Made by a program: the position numbers and the translations under genes. From the NCBI RefSeq assembly GCF_039621855.1, contig NZ_CP155071.1, positions 2,046,001 to 2,110,000 on the forward strand: a stretch of DNA of 64,000 nucleotides, written 5' to 3'. Each line of letters starts with the position of its first letter. Within the stretch, counting starts at the first letter, position 1. Positions 25,850-35,131 of the stretch are shown piece by piece. Under the pieces are notes generated by a model that did not search any database, was not told the DNA's origin, and saw only the letters and a program-made list of their open reading frames with translations. This DNA comes from Erwinia sp. HDF1-3R (GTDB taxonomy: Bacteria > Pseudomonadota > Gammaproteobacteria > Enterobacterales > Enterobacteriaceae).

Positions 25850-28588
25850 ATGAAGGTCAATTTCCGCATCGTTATAATCGCCTCTTTCATTACCCTGACC
25901 CCCTTTCTTTCAGCCCGTGCCGCCACCCAGGTTCCGCCTGGTTTTGAATCGCTGGTCACCGGCCAGACGCTGTGGCTCAATCTTTCTGTCTACGGGCAAT
26001 CGCTCGGACTTTTTGAAGCTTCCGTTAACCTCGATACTGTCACTTTCCTCAAACCGGAAGACGTGGCGCAGGCAGTGATGGCGCATTATCAAAAGAGTTC
26101 TCAGCAGCAAGCGGTACTGGACCGGCTGATCGGCAAGCCTATGGCACGTAATGGAAATCTGGCGTGCAGCAGTAACGGCGGCGCGGCAGGGTGTGACTAT
26201 CTGGCAACGGATTCCGTTGCGCTTATCTATGATGAAAATAATGCCAAAGTCGCGCTGTTCCTCGGCCCTGAGTTTGTGCCGCTTGCCGCAGACAAGAGCT
26301 CGCCATACTTCGAACAGACGGCAGAAACGGAAGCGGCGTTTATCCATCAGCAGAATATTAACTTCGTTACCAACAACGATGACCAGACGTTATCCGTGCA
26401 GGGCGCGGGCGCGCTCGGGCTGACGGAAAATAGTTATGCCGGTATTGACTGGGATTATCTGGCGCAGAAATATCGCCAGCAAAATCATCAGGATGTGCAT
26501 TTTAACAACGTTTTCCTGCGCCGTGACGTCGGCAAACGCTATTACGTTCAGGCGGGGCGCATGGACTCGCGGGATATTTTCAGCAACGCAGGCGGAAATA
26601 TTACCCTAAGCCAGTTGCCGCTCAGCACCATCGAAGGTGCGCGTGTTGGTTCCACGCTCGCCTGGATGAACAACTCACAGACCGCGCTGGGCACGCCGGT
26701 GACGGTGTTTATCACCCGCCCGTCGCGCATTGATGCCTATCGCGATCGGCAGTTGCTCGGCACCTTTTACCTGAATGAGGGGACGCAGAACCTCAATACC
26801 ACCGCGTTCCCTAACGGCAGCTACACCGTGACGTTGCGCGTTTACGAAGATAACCAGTTGTCGCGCACCGAGCAGGTGCTTTTTAGCCGTACGGGCAATG
26901 CCACCAGCCAGAACATCGAATGGTTTGTGCAGGGCGGTGCCATTCCTGACCACGAGGTACAGGGCAACGGTGCAGAATCAAAAAACGGTACCGATCGCCG
27001 CGTGATGCAGGCGGGGATCAAAGTGCCGCTCACCCGTGAAGCCGCGCTCACCGGTGGTGTGGCCGCGACCAATCGCCACCATTTTATCGAAAGCGCACTC
27101 GATTGGAGTCACGGATTTGATAACCCGCTGCTCGACGGCATTCTCACCACCCGCTTCAGTTACCTGAAGGGCAGCGAAGGCTCGCGCGGCAACATTCAGC
27201 AGGTCACCTATAACGACGGTTTTTCCCTCAGCTTTTACCGGAGCGCGCTGTATGCGCAGGATTGTTACAGCAACAACGGCGGCCAATACGGTTTTAGCGG
27301 TTGCTATCAGAGCAGCAGCCTGATGTTCAGCGTGCCGGTGAAAAGCTGGTATGTGAACGCCGGTTACAGCGCCAGCAAAAATGAAGGCCGCAACGTGATC
27401 CCGGCGCAGCTCGATGATAAAGACGTGGTGCCGGTGTGGACACGCCGCAGCAGCTATAACAAAACGCAGACAGCCACCTGGCAGGCCGGGCTGGGGCGCG
27501 GTTACAGCGTCGGCGGCATCAATATCAATACCAGCGCCAACCTTTTTACGCGTACCAACAGCACCGGCATGAAGCGCGATAATGGCGGATTTCTCTCCGT
27601 TTCGCTCTCGAGGGTCAGCACGCCGACGATTAATGCGCGCTCGAACTACAGCTCGGTGGGCATGACTTATCAGACTGACCGCAGCAGTAAAGATCAGGTT
27701 AGCTATAACGTCGCGCAAAACTGGTATTTCGATGCGCAGAACCAGCAGGAGATCGGCGTGAATCTCAACGGGAATCAGGACAATACGCTGAATGCTTCGG
27801 TCTACGGCAAAACCAGCGGCGAGTACGGCAGCGGCAGTCTGGCGTTCAGTTCAGCCTCTTCGGGCGCGTCAAGCCAGCGTTTAAGCAGTAGCGGCAGCTA
27901 TAACTCCTCAATGGCGGTAGCAAAATCTGGTCTGTACTGGGGGAAATGGGGTAACGGCCTGCCCGGTGCTGCCGTCGGGCTGAACGTCGAGAGCACCGAT
28001 GACAGCAGGGATACCCGCGTGGATGTCTCCGTTGACGGCGCGGGCAGCGCCAGTCTGCACGGTACCGGCCGAACGTTGTTCAGCGTGCCGGCGTATACGC
28101 AAAGTAATATCAGCATTAATGACTCCATCGAATCCACCGCCGGTATGCGCAGTGAAATCACGCAGGGTGCCGGACGCCGGACGCTGTTTATCGCGCCGGG
28201 ACGGATGCTGGTCAGCAAGGTGAATATCGTCTCGCGCTACACCTATCTCGGCAGACTGATGATCAATCAGCAAACGCCGCTGGAAGGAGCTACGCCGCTA
28301 AATGTCGCCAGCTGGTCGGGATTAGGGCAGGGCGGATTCACGGCGGAAACCGATCGCCGCATGGAAAATTTATATATGGCACGTGGCATGCAGATTTACC
28401 GCTGCGAACTGAAGGTGAAAAGCACGCATGACGTCGTGCGTTATGTCGGCGACAGCGATTGTAAAACGGTCGAACTCGCGTCTGTGCCGCAGGGCGTTCA
28501 GCAGCAGGCAAAAATGCTGATCGCTACCCGCCGGACGGATGAAGGTCCTCTTGCGCGGGCAGAGTTTTCCTCGCAGGAACAACAATAG
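25850..28588 (+). CDS. Outer-membrane usher, CFA/I (CfaC-like) type
   Basis: A 912-residue alpha-clade usher. A signal peptide (cleavage after ARA, about residue 24) leads into an N-terminal domain, then a 24-strand barrel with plug, rich in alternating aromatic strands. It recruits chaperone-pilin pairs and exports the fimbria. ATG 25850 has AGGA upstream, and the extra residues of the longer frame starting at TTG 25775 are non-coding in look. GC content rises sharply relative to the chaperone gene, so parts of the operon may differ in history. The tip gene follows 9 bases later. Confidence 0.92.
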   Translation: MKVNFRIVIIASFITLTPFLSARAATQVPPGFESLVTGQTLWLNLSVYGQSLGLFEASVNLDTVTFLKPEDVAQAVMAHYQKSSQQQAVLDRLIGKPMARNGNLACSSNGGAAGCDYLATDSVALIYDENNAKVALFLGPEFVPLAADKSSPYFEQTAETEAAFIHQQNINFVTNNDDQTLSVQGAGALGLTENSYAGIDWDYLAQKYRQQNHQDVHFNNVFLRRDVGKRYYVQAGRMDSRDIFSNAGGNITLSQLPLSTIEGARVGSTLAWMNNSQTALGTPVTVFITRPSRIDAYRDRQLLGTFYLNEGTQNLNTTAFPNGSYTVTLRVYEDNQLSRTEQVLFSRTGNATSQNIEWFVQGGAIPDHEVQGNGAESKNGTDRRVMQAGIKVPLTREAALTGGVAATNRHHFIESALDWSHGFDNPLLDGILTTRFSYLKGSEGSRGNIQQVTYNDGFSLSFYRSALYAQDCYSNNGGQYGFSGCYQSSSLMFSVPVKSWYVNAGYSASKNEGRNVIPAQLDDKDVVPVWTRRSSYNKTQTATWQAGLGRGYSVGGININTSANLFTRTNSTGMKRDNGGFLSVSLSRVSTPTINARSNYSSVGMTYQTDRSSKDQVSYNVAQNWYFDAQNQQEIGVNLNGNQDNTLNASVYGKTSGEYGSGSLAFSSASSGASSQRLSSSGSYNSSMAVAKSGLYWGKWGNGLPGAAVGLNVESTDDSRDTRVDVSVDGAGSASLHGTGRTLFSVPAYTQSNISINDSIESTAGMRSEITQGAGRRTLFIAPGRMLVSKVNIVSRYTYLGRLMINQQTPLEGATPLNVASWSGLGQGGFTAETDRRMENLYMARGMQIYRCELKVKSTHDVVRYVGDSDCKTVELASVPQGVQQQAKMLIATRRTDEGPLARAEFSSQEQQ

Positions 28589-28597
28589 GGATTTTGT

Positions 28598-29755
28598 ATG
28601 AAAAGTAGATTTCTCGCCTGTCTGGCGCTGATATGCCTGATGGCTGGCGCGCAGGCGGCTTCGCTCACGCCGTCAGGACGCAATACCAGCATCGCCGTGT
28701 CCTTTGACCGGATGTCTGTACCGGCGCAGTTGCCCATCTGGACCAACGAAAACGGCGGTTATGACACCAACGATGCACCAAAATGGGGGCGGAACACGCT
28801 GGTTTGTCAGTCAGGAACCAGCAATCAGTACGGTGCCTGCCTGACGTTTCCGGTCTGGCTGGAAGCGTCCCCCGCGCCGTATCCCGTGCCGGTCTTGTTT
28901 ACCGAAAGCACCACTAAACAGACGCTGGTGCTCAATGTCTATATGACCAAACGTAGATCGCTAAATAATGTGGTAGTGGCAACCAATCTGGTTCCGCTGA
29001 ATGCCTTTGGCGGCGAGGTTACGCCGAGGAGCGACGGTACGGATTATTCAGCATATGTAACTTCGTCGGAGCTGAGTAAATTTCCCGCCGCCGGAACCTG
29101 GAGCGGAACGCTCAAAATGTCGCTGATGCAATGGCCCGTAACCTGTACCGGGAATCCGCAGAACGTGAACGTGGGCTGTACCAACGCGATCAAGCTGGCT
29201 GACTGGATCGCCAGCATGACGTTTAAGGTGACGGATTACGGTAATCAGCAGATCTATCTGCCCGAGTTTGGCAATGCGGCGGCGAATGTGGATCTCGGGC
29301 TGAAAATCCTCCCCGGCGCACGTGCCACCACCACCGTAAGCGGCAGCCGTTCGCTGGATATGTGTCTTTATGATGGCAATAATTCGGACAGCAACCGCGT
29401 AAGCCTGATATTTCAGGACGAAGGTTCTGCCGCGCCCTCCAGAGCCAGCGGGTTGTTTTCGTTATATCTCATTGGTGGGAATAAAAATCTGGCGCAAGAT
29501 CGTCTGGATTATTCGATAGAGGTGATTAACCCGCTGACCAAAGCGCGGCAGACAGTGCAAAACGGCACCGAGGTCATCTGGAGCGGCACCAATAAAGGCG
29601 TATTACGACGCGTCGTATTACCGGGACAGCGCAATTCCGTGCTGTGCGTTCCCGCACCGATGGAGTTGATTACGCCGTCTTTCACTTTGTCGTCAAAAAC
29701 GGCCGGGCGATATCGCGGTACCCTGAGGATTATTTATACCCCGACCACGCAATAA
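28598..29755 (+). CDS. Fimbrial tip adhesin/minor subunit (CfaE-like)
   Basis: A 385-residue secreted protein (signal cleavage after AQA, about residue 21). It has the place, size and two-domain look of the CfaE/CooD/CblD tip family: an N-terminal adhesin half and a C-terminal pilin-like half. It includes paired Cys near CLTFPVWLEA, CTGNPQ, MCLYDG and VLCVPAP. Tip subunits start fibre assembly and bind receptors. The receptor is unknown. It is the last gene of the fimbrial operon. Confidence 0.85.
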   Translation: MKSRFLACLALICLMAGAQAASLTPSGRNTSIAVSFDRMSVPAQLPIWTNENGGYDTNDAPKWGRNTLVCQSGTSNQYGACLTFPVWLEASPAPYPVPVLFTESTTKQTLVLNVYMTKRRSLNNVVVATNLVPLNAFGGEVTPRSDGTDYSAYVTSSELSKFPAAGTWSGTLKMSLMQWPVTCTGNPQNVNVGCTNAIKLADWIASMTFKVTDYGNQQIYLPEFGNAAANVDLGLKILPGARATTTVSGSRSLDMCLYDGNNSDSNRVSLIFQDEGSAAPSRASGLFSLYLIGGNKNLAQDRLDYSIEVINPLTKARQTVQNGTEVIWSGTNKGVLRRVVLPGQRNSVLCVPAPMELITPSFTLSSKTAGRYRGTLRIIYTPTTQ

Positions 29756-29795
29756 TTCCCCGAAAGATTTATTTTCTACTGAAAAAATTGTTGGC

Positions 29796-30389
29796 TTAGT
29801 AGTTATGAATAAGACGCTTATACAGATGAAGGCTGTTTTTGAGGTTGAGTTTTTTAACCACATTCGCCTGATAACTGTAGAGCGTTTTTTTGTTTTTACC
29901 GGTTATTTTCGCCACCCCATCAATTGAACCTTGGGTGAATAAAGAACACAGGAAACTGAATTCGCGTTTTGTTAAATCATTACTCATCACGGATGAGGGA
30001 AATGACAGGCCGTTTTTGTGAAGTAACAGCATCTCCGCAAGTTTACTAATAATCATGTCTGTGGAGGATTTTTTATCGATAAAAAAGTCGGCTTTGATGC
30101 CGTATTCACTATAGTTAAAAATATTCCTCTCGAAGTCGGAGAAGAAAATCAACGTTGCGTTTCGATTGATTTTAATTCGTGTCAGATAATCGATGTATGT
30201 CAGCGTAGTGCGGAAATTGGCTGGTAAATCAAAAATAATCAACGGCGACGACATGGATTGACTTTTTCGGTCATTAAGCCTGTTTTTTATTTCACGAATA
30301 TCGCTGCAACAGCATAACAGTGATTCACCGATCAACGCAGTCAGGCCCTGCTGGTGAAAGTAGGACTGATCCAAATAAATAGCATCCAT
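29796..30389 (-). CDS. LuxR/GerE-type regulator (fimbria-associated)
   Basis: A 197-residue regulator. The N-terminal 120 residues are receiver-like (MDAIYLDQSYFHQQGLTALI, LIIFDLPANF), but the acidic pocket is not clearly complete, so phosphorylation is uncertain. The C-terminus is a LuxR-type helix-turn-helix (LTKREFSFLCSLFTQG, GKNKKTLYSYQANVVKKL). It is convergent with the fimbrial operon and very AT-rich. Regulators of this shape often control fimbriae. A 13-base motif in its upstream region also occurs before the chaperone gene. Confidence 0.8.
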   Translation of the reverse strand: MDAIYLDQSYFHQQGLTALIGESLLCCCSDIREIKNRLNDRKSQSMSSPLIIFDLPANFRTTLTYIDYLTRIKINRNATLIFFSDFERNIFNYSEYGIKADFFIDKKSSTDMIISKLAEMLLLHKNGLSFPSSVMSNDLTKREFSFLCSLFTQGSIDGVAKITGKNKKTLYSYQANVVKKLNLKNSLHLYKRLIHNY

Positions 30390-30624
30390 TTTAATTTCCG
30401 ATGAGGTTTTCCTTATTCTCCGAATAATATCGGTTTCATGGTGAAAGTTAACTGTCCATTTTTGGTGCTAAGTTTTTCTGCTACTTCCAAGCAGGTTATT
30501 CCTGATTATGGCTGGATCACATACGGGGGGCAGGTCAACATATATTGTAGGTTGAATTGTAAGTTTAAAAGGGCAGTTATAAAAACATATATTAATCAAT
30601 GATAAAACATCAATACATCATAGT

Positions 30625-31075
30625 TTACGAAACATCAGCACTGCTGCTAGTACTGTTTACCCATGCATCAAGTTTATCAGCCCAATCCTGCATCATCACT
30701 TTACGTTCATCAAGATAGGTCGCATGGTTATAGGTGCGGCGAACATTGTTGCTATCGGCGTGCGCAAGCTGAGTTTCGATAGCATCAGGTCGATAGCCCA
30801 TTTCGTTTAAACGCACACCTGGCGAGCCTGCGTCGGCTTAACTCCATCCGCGACTTACATTCGCGCTTGCTCGCACACTTCCCGCGAGCTTCGGCAAGTT
30901 TGACCGTCGGGTACTCACCCAGCGCAAGCATGCCGGATTTAACGTTGAGTTTAAACCGATAGCGCCAGGCCTTTTTGCCATTGGGTTTCACTTCGAGGTA
31001 GAGACCGTTGAAATCATTGAGCCGATAGAATTTTTCTTTCGGCCTGGCAGTGCGGCATTGCGTATCGGTGAGCAT
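30625..31075 (-). pseudogene. P4-type integrase remnant, copy A
   Basis: Two pieces of a tyrosine recombinase are joined with about 700 bases of the middle missing. The N-terminal DUF4102 arm-binding part begins MLTDTQCRTARPKEKFYRLN (30785-31075). The C-terminal part LNEMGYRPDAIETQLAHAD continues to the active-site Tyr context TYNHATYLDER (30625-30816). The same N-terminal part occurs at 34658-34918. The core catalytic RHR region is lost, so it is inactive. Confidence 0.9.
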
Positions 31076-31205
31076 AACGGGCCTTGTTTATTTATTATAC
31101 CGTTATTGAGCTCACTTAAAATCAAGGTGGAAGAATGTTGTACTCATCCACGTACTTATTTTTGACTGCGTTATTACGAAATGAGGTGAGCCTTTACGAA
31201 ATGAA

Positions 31206-31302
31206 AAATCCACGCATGTGCGTGGATTTTGAAGGTTTTTTTTGATGTGCATGAGGTGCAGTGAAACCTCATAAGACAACAGAAGCTATTTAGACGTTGA
31301 AC
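31206..31302. repeat. Middle copy of ychF terminator and ychF 3' end (putative att site)
   Basis: The hairpin AATCCACGCA/TGCGTGGATT and about 80 bases after it match 35047-35144. They include ATTTAGACGTT-G-AAC (31288-31302) against ATTTAGACGTT-A-AAC at the real ychF stop. Duplication of a gene end next to an integrase is the mark of an att junction. Confidence 0.8.
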
Positions 31303-31394
31303 CGTGATTTAAATTTTATCTTATTGATATTTTTTATTTATTTAAAATTTTATATTTCACGTACTCATGCTTGTACTCATTTTGGAGTTGGCTC

Positions 31395-31442
31395 GCTTTC
31401 GTAATGCGAAGTTCGTAGGTTAGACTCCTATTATCGCAACAT
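31395..31442 (+). pseudogene. tRNA-Thr(CGU) 3'-part remnant (thrW-like)
   Basis: The 48 bases match the 3' two-thirds of E. coli thrW with about six changes. The anticodon stem-loop TTCGTAATGCGAA is intact, and the T-arm reads GTAGGTTAGACTCCTAT instead of GGTTCGA. The 5' part is unrecognisable, and the CCA end is altered. thrW is a known phage and island attachment gene. Confidence 0.75.
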
Positions 31443-31443
31443 T

Positions 31444-32265
31444 CATTCCCGCGACCAAACTCAGGCAGGCTAACGCTTTTATACAGCTGGCGTTTATGCC
31501 GGTACTATCACAGGCGCTTCACTGGGCGGCGTATTGGTTGGTGCTGTGGGGCCGGGCTGGGAACTTGCTATCGACGCGCTGGGATTCGCTATTTCCGCTC
31601 CTCTTTATTACTGCATCCGAATAAGCGCAAGCCAGCGGGAAGTGAGCAGCCATTTTCTGCACGATCTGCGAGAGGGCTTGCAGGCGTTTATCGCCCGCAG
31701 CTGGGTCTGGACGGTTGTCATCCAGTTCACCATTGTGAATGCGGCTTTTAGCGGGGGGATGATGGTGCTGGGTCCTGTCGTGGTGGATGCATCAGTAGGA
31801 CGAACCGGCTGGGGAATCAGCATCGCAGCGGAAAGCGTGGGCCTGATTGTTAGTTCTTTTATGGCGCTTCGCTGGCGTCCAAACCGCGACATGTTGATGG
31901 GCGTCATGCTGGTGGCGCTTAGCGCCGTCGCCTTTTTCTTACTTAGTAAAATGGCCGCTACACCGGCTCTGATGGCGGCTTTCTTCCTGGCCGGAATTGG
32001 GTTTGGGCAGTTTGGCGTGATCTGGGCGCATCATCTGCAAACCCACATTCCTGTCGATAAGCTCGTGCGCGTTTATGCCTGGGATGCGATGGGATCTTTT
32101 ATCGCCATCCCGGTGGGCGAGCTTGCCGCCGACCCTTTGGCGCTGCGCTATGGTAACGCCCACGTGATGGTGGACTGCGCGATAGCAGTAATCGTGGTCT
32201 CTGTAGCCGCAAGCTTGGTACCATCGATAATGCGACTGGAACAGCGCCAAGCAATACGGGAATAA
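31444..32265 (+). pseudogene. MFS exporter remnant (truncated, frameshifted)
   Basis: The C-terminal half of a major facilitator, about seven helices, reads GPGWELAIDALGFAISA, then LVRVYAWDAMGSFIAIPVGE and on to a stop at 32265. Upstream, IPATKLRQANAFIQLAFMP lies in another frame (from 31444), showing a frameshift near 31500. The N-terminal half is missing; the gene begins abruptly after the tRNA remnant. It resembles EntS/MFS_3-type drug or siderophore exporters. Not functional. Confidence 0.8.
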
Positions 32266-32371
32266 AAGTGCGAAGCAGAAAGCCTGACCTCGCTCCAATT
32301 CTTCATTGTCTGACCTGAGGTTAAAAACGATGCCGGGTAACGTAGCCGGGTCTCAAATAGAGGATCTAACC

Positions 32372-32590
32372 ATGCTTATGTTTAATGTTTTTGGCCGTCC
32401 GATGGGTGTGAAAGCGGTGAGTTCTGGGTGGGAACTGTATCGGGTTGATCTCAATGAAAACAAAAGTTCTCGCCTGCATGACTATGTGATCCCTGCGGAT
32501 GTGGAAACAGAAGGTTTAGCTCAGTGGCTGGACGATATTTTTCATGAAATGGCGACCGAAAAACATCCGGTGGTAAAACGAATTTCCTAA
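32372..32590 (+). CDS. DUF7661-type small protein
   Basis: A 72-residue soluble protein: MLMFNVFGRPMGVKAVSSGW, then DYVIPADVETEGLAQWLDDI and a basic end HPVVKRIS. This matches my memory of the DUF7661 family, whose role is unknown. ATG 32372 is chosen because GAGGATC lies before it. It appears intact although its neighbours on both sides are decayed genes. Confidence 0.65.
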   Translation: MLMFNVFGRPMGVKAVSSGWELYRVDLNENKSSRLHDYVIPADVETEGLAQWLDDIFHEMATEKHPVVKRIS

Positions 32591-32661
32591 AACCCCGCGC
32601 TAGCTAATGCGCTAACGTCGCCGCTGGCCCAAAGGCGAAAAATTGATTACGGAAGCGTGAG

Positions 32662-33354
32662 ATGTTGCGCCCGGACAAATCTGGCCTTAACGCTATCGCT
32701 AATGTTCCTTCGGCGCAGCCCGATACTGAAGCTGCGCCGCATTTCGTCTATCCCAATGTGATGTCGGGTGGGCAGAAGCAGGGGGGCGGCATTGCCCGCG
32801 CGCTGGCGATAAACCCGTCAATTTTGCTGTGTGACAAGGCGACATCGGCACTCGATCCGAACGCGACGGTACAAATTCTGCTGTTATTACAAGGGATTAA
32901 TCAGCGCTACGGCATCACCATAGTGCTAATGACACACGAAATGTCGGTGGTGCAGAAAATTTGTCAAAAAGTTGCCGTGATGATGCACGGGCGAATAGTT
33001 GAGCAGGATAGCGTGCTGTCGCTTTTCGGTCAGCCCCAGGACGTCGTCACCGGCAGCTTTGTGCGATCGGTGATACACGATCGCTTACCGGGGCAAACTC
33101 TGGCGCGGATTAGGCAGAAGGGCCACAGTCGCGCGCTGCGGCTGGAGTTTATCGGCCAGAAGGCTCAGCAGCCGATCATCAGTCAGTTGATGCGCAAGTT
33201 TCCGGTTGAGGTGAATATCCTGTTTGCCAATATGTCTGAAGTACAAAGCACAATCCTGGGTTTTATGATTGTGCAGATTGGCTGCAAAACGGCAGATACC
33301 GAGGCGGCCATTCGCTATCTCCACCAGGCAAGAGTGAAAAGCAGCGCTGTTTAA
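32662..33354 (+). pseudogene. MetN-like ABC ATPase remnant
   Basis: The C-terminal two-thirds of a methionine-importer-type ATPase. The signature reads MSGGQKQGGGIARAL, Walker B is LLCDKATSALDP with the catalytic Glu changed to Lys, and the switch His is in VLMTHEMS. A MetN-type C-terminal regulatory part follows. The Walker A half is missing. Loss of Walker A and of the catalytic Glu makes it a pseudogene. No metI or metQ follows. Confidence 0.8.
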
Positions 33355-33429
33355 ATTATTTGATACCGCCGTCACCGGCGAGCAGTTTCTGCGTGCGCTG
33401 CACGATGCGAACGGTTCCACAGGACGATA

Positions 33430-33630
33430 TTGCAGGAATTTTATCAGGTAGTGTTCCGCAAGAAACTCTATGGCGAACTCGATACATTACAATCGGATCT
33501 TGATGAATGGCTGGCTCACTATAATAATGAGCGAACCCATCAGGGGAAAATGTGCTGTGGCCGGACGCCGATGGAAACATTACTTGATGGAAAACGCATC
33601 TGGGCTGAGAAGAATTTAAGCCAGATGTAA
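33430..33630 (+). pseudogene. IS481/IS3-like transposase 3' fragment
   Basis: The last 66 codons of an integrase-core transposase: LDEWLAHYNNERTHQGKMCCGRTP then METLLDGKRIW, which is typical of IS481-group ends. No upstream part with the first catalytic Asp residues remains. TGTCAGATCAGGTCTGAGCT at 33662-33681 may belong to the element's terminal repeat. Confidence 0.75.
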
Positions 33631-33756
33631 TCTGACAGATACCTGTATAAATAACCGGTAACTGTCAGATCAGGTCTGAGCTAATACAAATAATCGTTAA
33701 TAATCAGTTTTAACCACCAATGCATTATGTTTACGAAACATCAATATTGCTGTGTG

Positions 33757-34918
33757 TGCTTCCTACCCATCCATCAAGCAAATCAGCCCATTCCTGCATC
33801 ATCACTTTACGCTCATCGATAGAAGTTGCATGTGCGACGAACATTGTTAGTGTCAGCGTGTGCAAGTTGAGCCTCGATTGCATCAGCTCGATAACCCATT
33901 TCGTTTAAACGCGTACTCCCTGTAGTTCTGGTGGCATGGGGGCTGTATGTCCCACTCCAGCCGAGGATTTTAAGTAGCTGGCGCAGAGAGTGCGATGTCA
34001 TTGGACCTAGCGGATTATCTCTGCCCGGGAAAAGGTGCTGCCTATGCCCGGTTAATCCCTGTAGTGTTCTGAGCATTTTGACTGCTTGGAAGGGTAGGGG
34101 AATAACGTGTTCTCTGCGGGCTTTCATTCGCGCTGCCGGAATGGTCCACAGGCCGTTATCAAGATCGAATTCTGCCCATTCTGCTTCGGTTGCTTCTGCA
34201 GGACGCGCCAATGTCCACCACATAAGCCACATGCAATAATTAACCTGGTACGAGCCACGACTATTGTCAAAACAGCTTAATAACTTTCCGATTTGCTGAG
34301 GATTCAGTGCCTGTTTATGCTGTGTCTTATTGGCGGGAAGGGCCTTGCGGACAGGCCATACAGGATCGCTATCAGCTCTAAGTGTCGCTACTGCCAACTC
34401 GAAAACCGATGAAATGGTTCGACGGGCTTCAGCGGCAACTGTCGGTGCCCCACGTTTAGCCGTTTCCTGAAGAATTTTAAGAATGTGATGTGGAGTGATC
34501 TCTCTGACTGGGAGCTTACCGATTGCAGGAAAAACCACACGCTCAAGCATATCAAGTCGCCGCGTTTTGGTAATTTCGGCCCAGTCTTTCATCTGCAACC
34601 ACTCTTTAGCAATCAGCTCAAAGGTGTTAGATGAGTCATTGATCTTGCGAATCTTATCTAACTGACGAGCCTGTGTCGGGCTAACTCCCTCTGCGACTTG
34701 CTTACGCGCTTGCTCGCACACTTCCCGCGAGCTTCGGCAAGTTTGACCGTCGGGTACTCACCCAGCGCAAACATGCTGGATTTACCGTTGAGTTTAAACC
34801 GATAGCGCCATGCCTTTTTGCCATTGGGTTTTACTTCGAGGTAGAGACCGTTGAAATCATTGAGCCGATAGAGTTTTTCTTTCGGCTTGGCAGTGCGGCA
34901 TTGCGTATCGGTGAGCAT
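33757..34918 (-). pseudogene. P4-type integrase, copy B (frameshifted)
   Basis: A nearly full-length tyrosine recombinase broken twice. The DUF4102 N-terminus lies at 34658-34918, and the core at 33813-34721 in another frame (overlap 34658-34721), so one frameshift separates them. The core holds the first Arg in WTLARPAEATEAEW and the HATRTTG version of HxxR. Compared with copy A, about 8 bases are missing near 33829, which removes the active-site Tyr codon and shifts the end into a stop. It sits right beside ychF, the expected place for the integrase of an element inserted there. Confidence 0.9.
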
Positions 34919-35046
34919 AACGGGCCTTGTTTATTTATTATACCGTTATTGTACTCACTTAACATGAAGATGGAAGAATGTTGTACTCATCCATGTACTC
35001 ATTTCTGACTGCGTTGTTACGAGATAACTTGAGATGTTATGAAATG

Positions 35047-35085
35047 AAAAATCCACGCAATTGCGTGGATTTTATAGGGTTTTAC
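35047..35085 (-). terminator. Terminator of ychF (right copy of the repeat)
   Basis: AAAATCCACGCAA and TTGCGTGGATTTT form a perfect stem, followed on the minus strand by a T-rich stretch, 50 bases beyond the ychF stop. The same structure recurs at 31206 and 22686. Confidence 0.75.
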
Positions 35086-35131
35086 CGTTGCTATGAGATT
35101 CAGCGAAACCCCATGAGACAGCAGATTTTAT

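Noticed and set aside
26978..27718. 246-codon minus-strand frame inside the usher gene
   Set aside because: Antisense shadow of a GC-rich gene; no start signal or domain.
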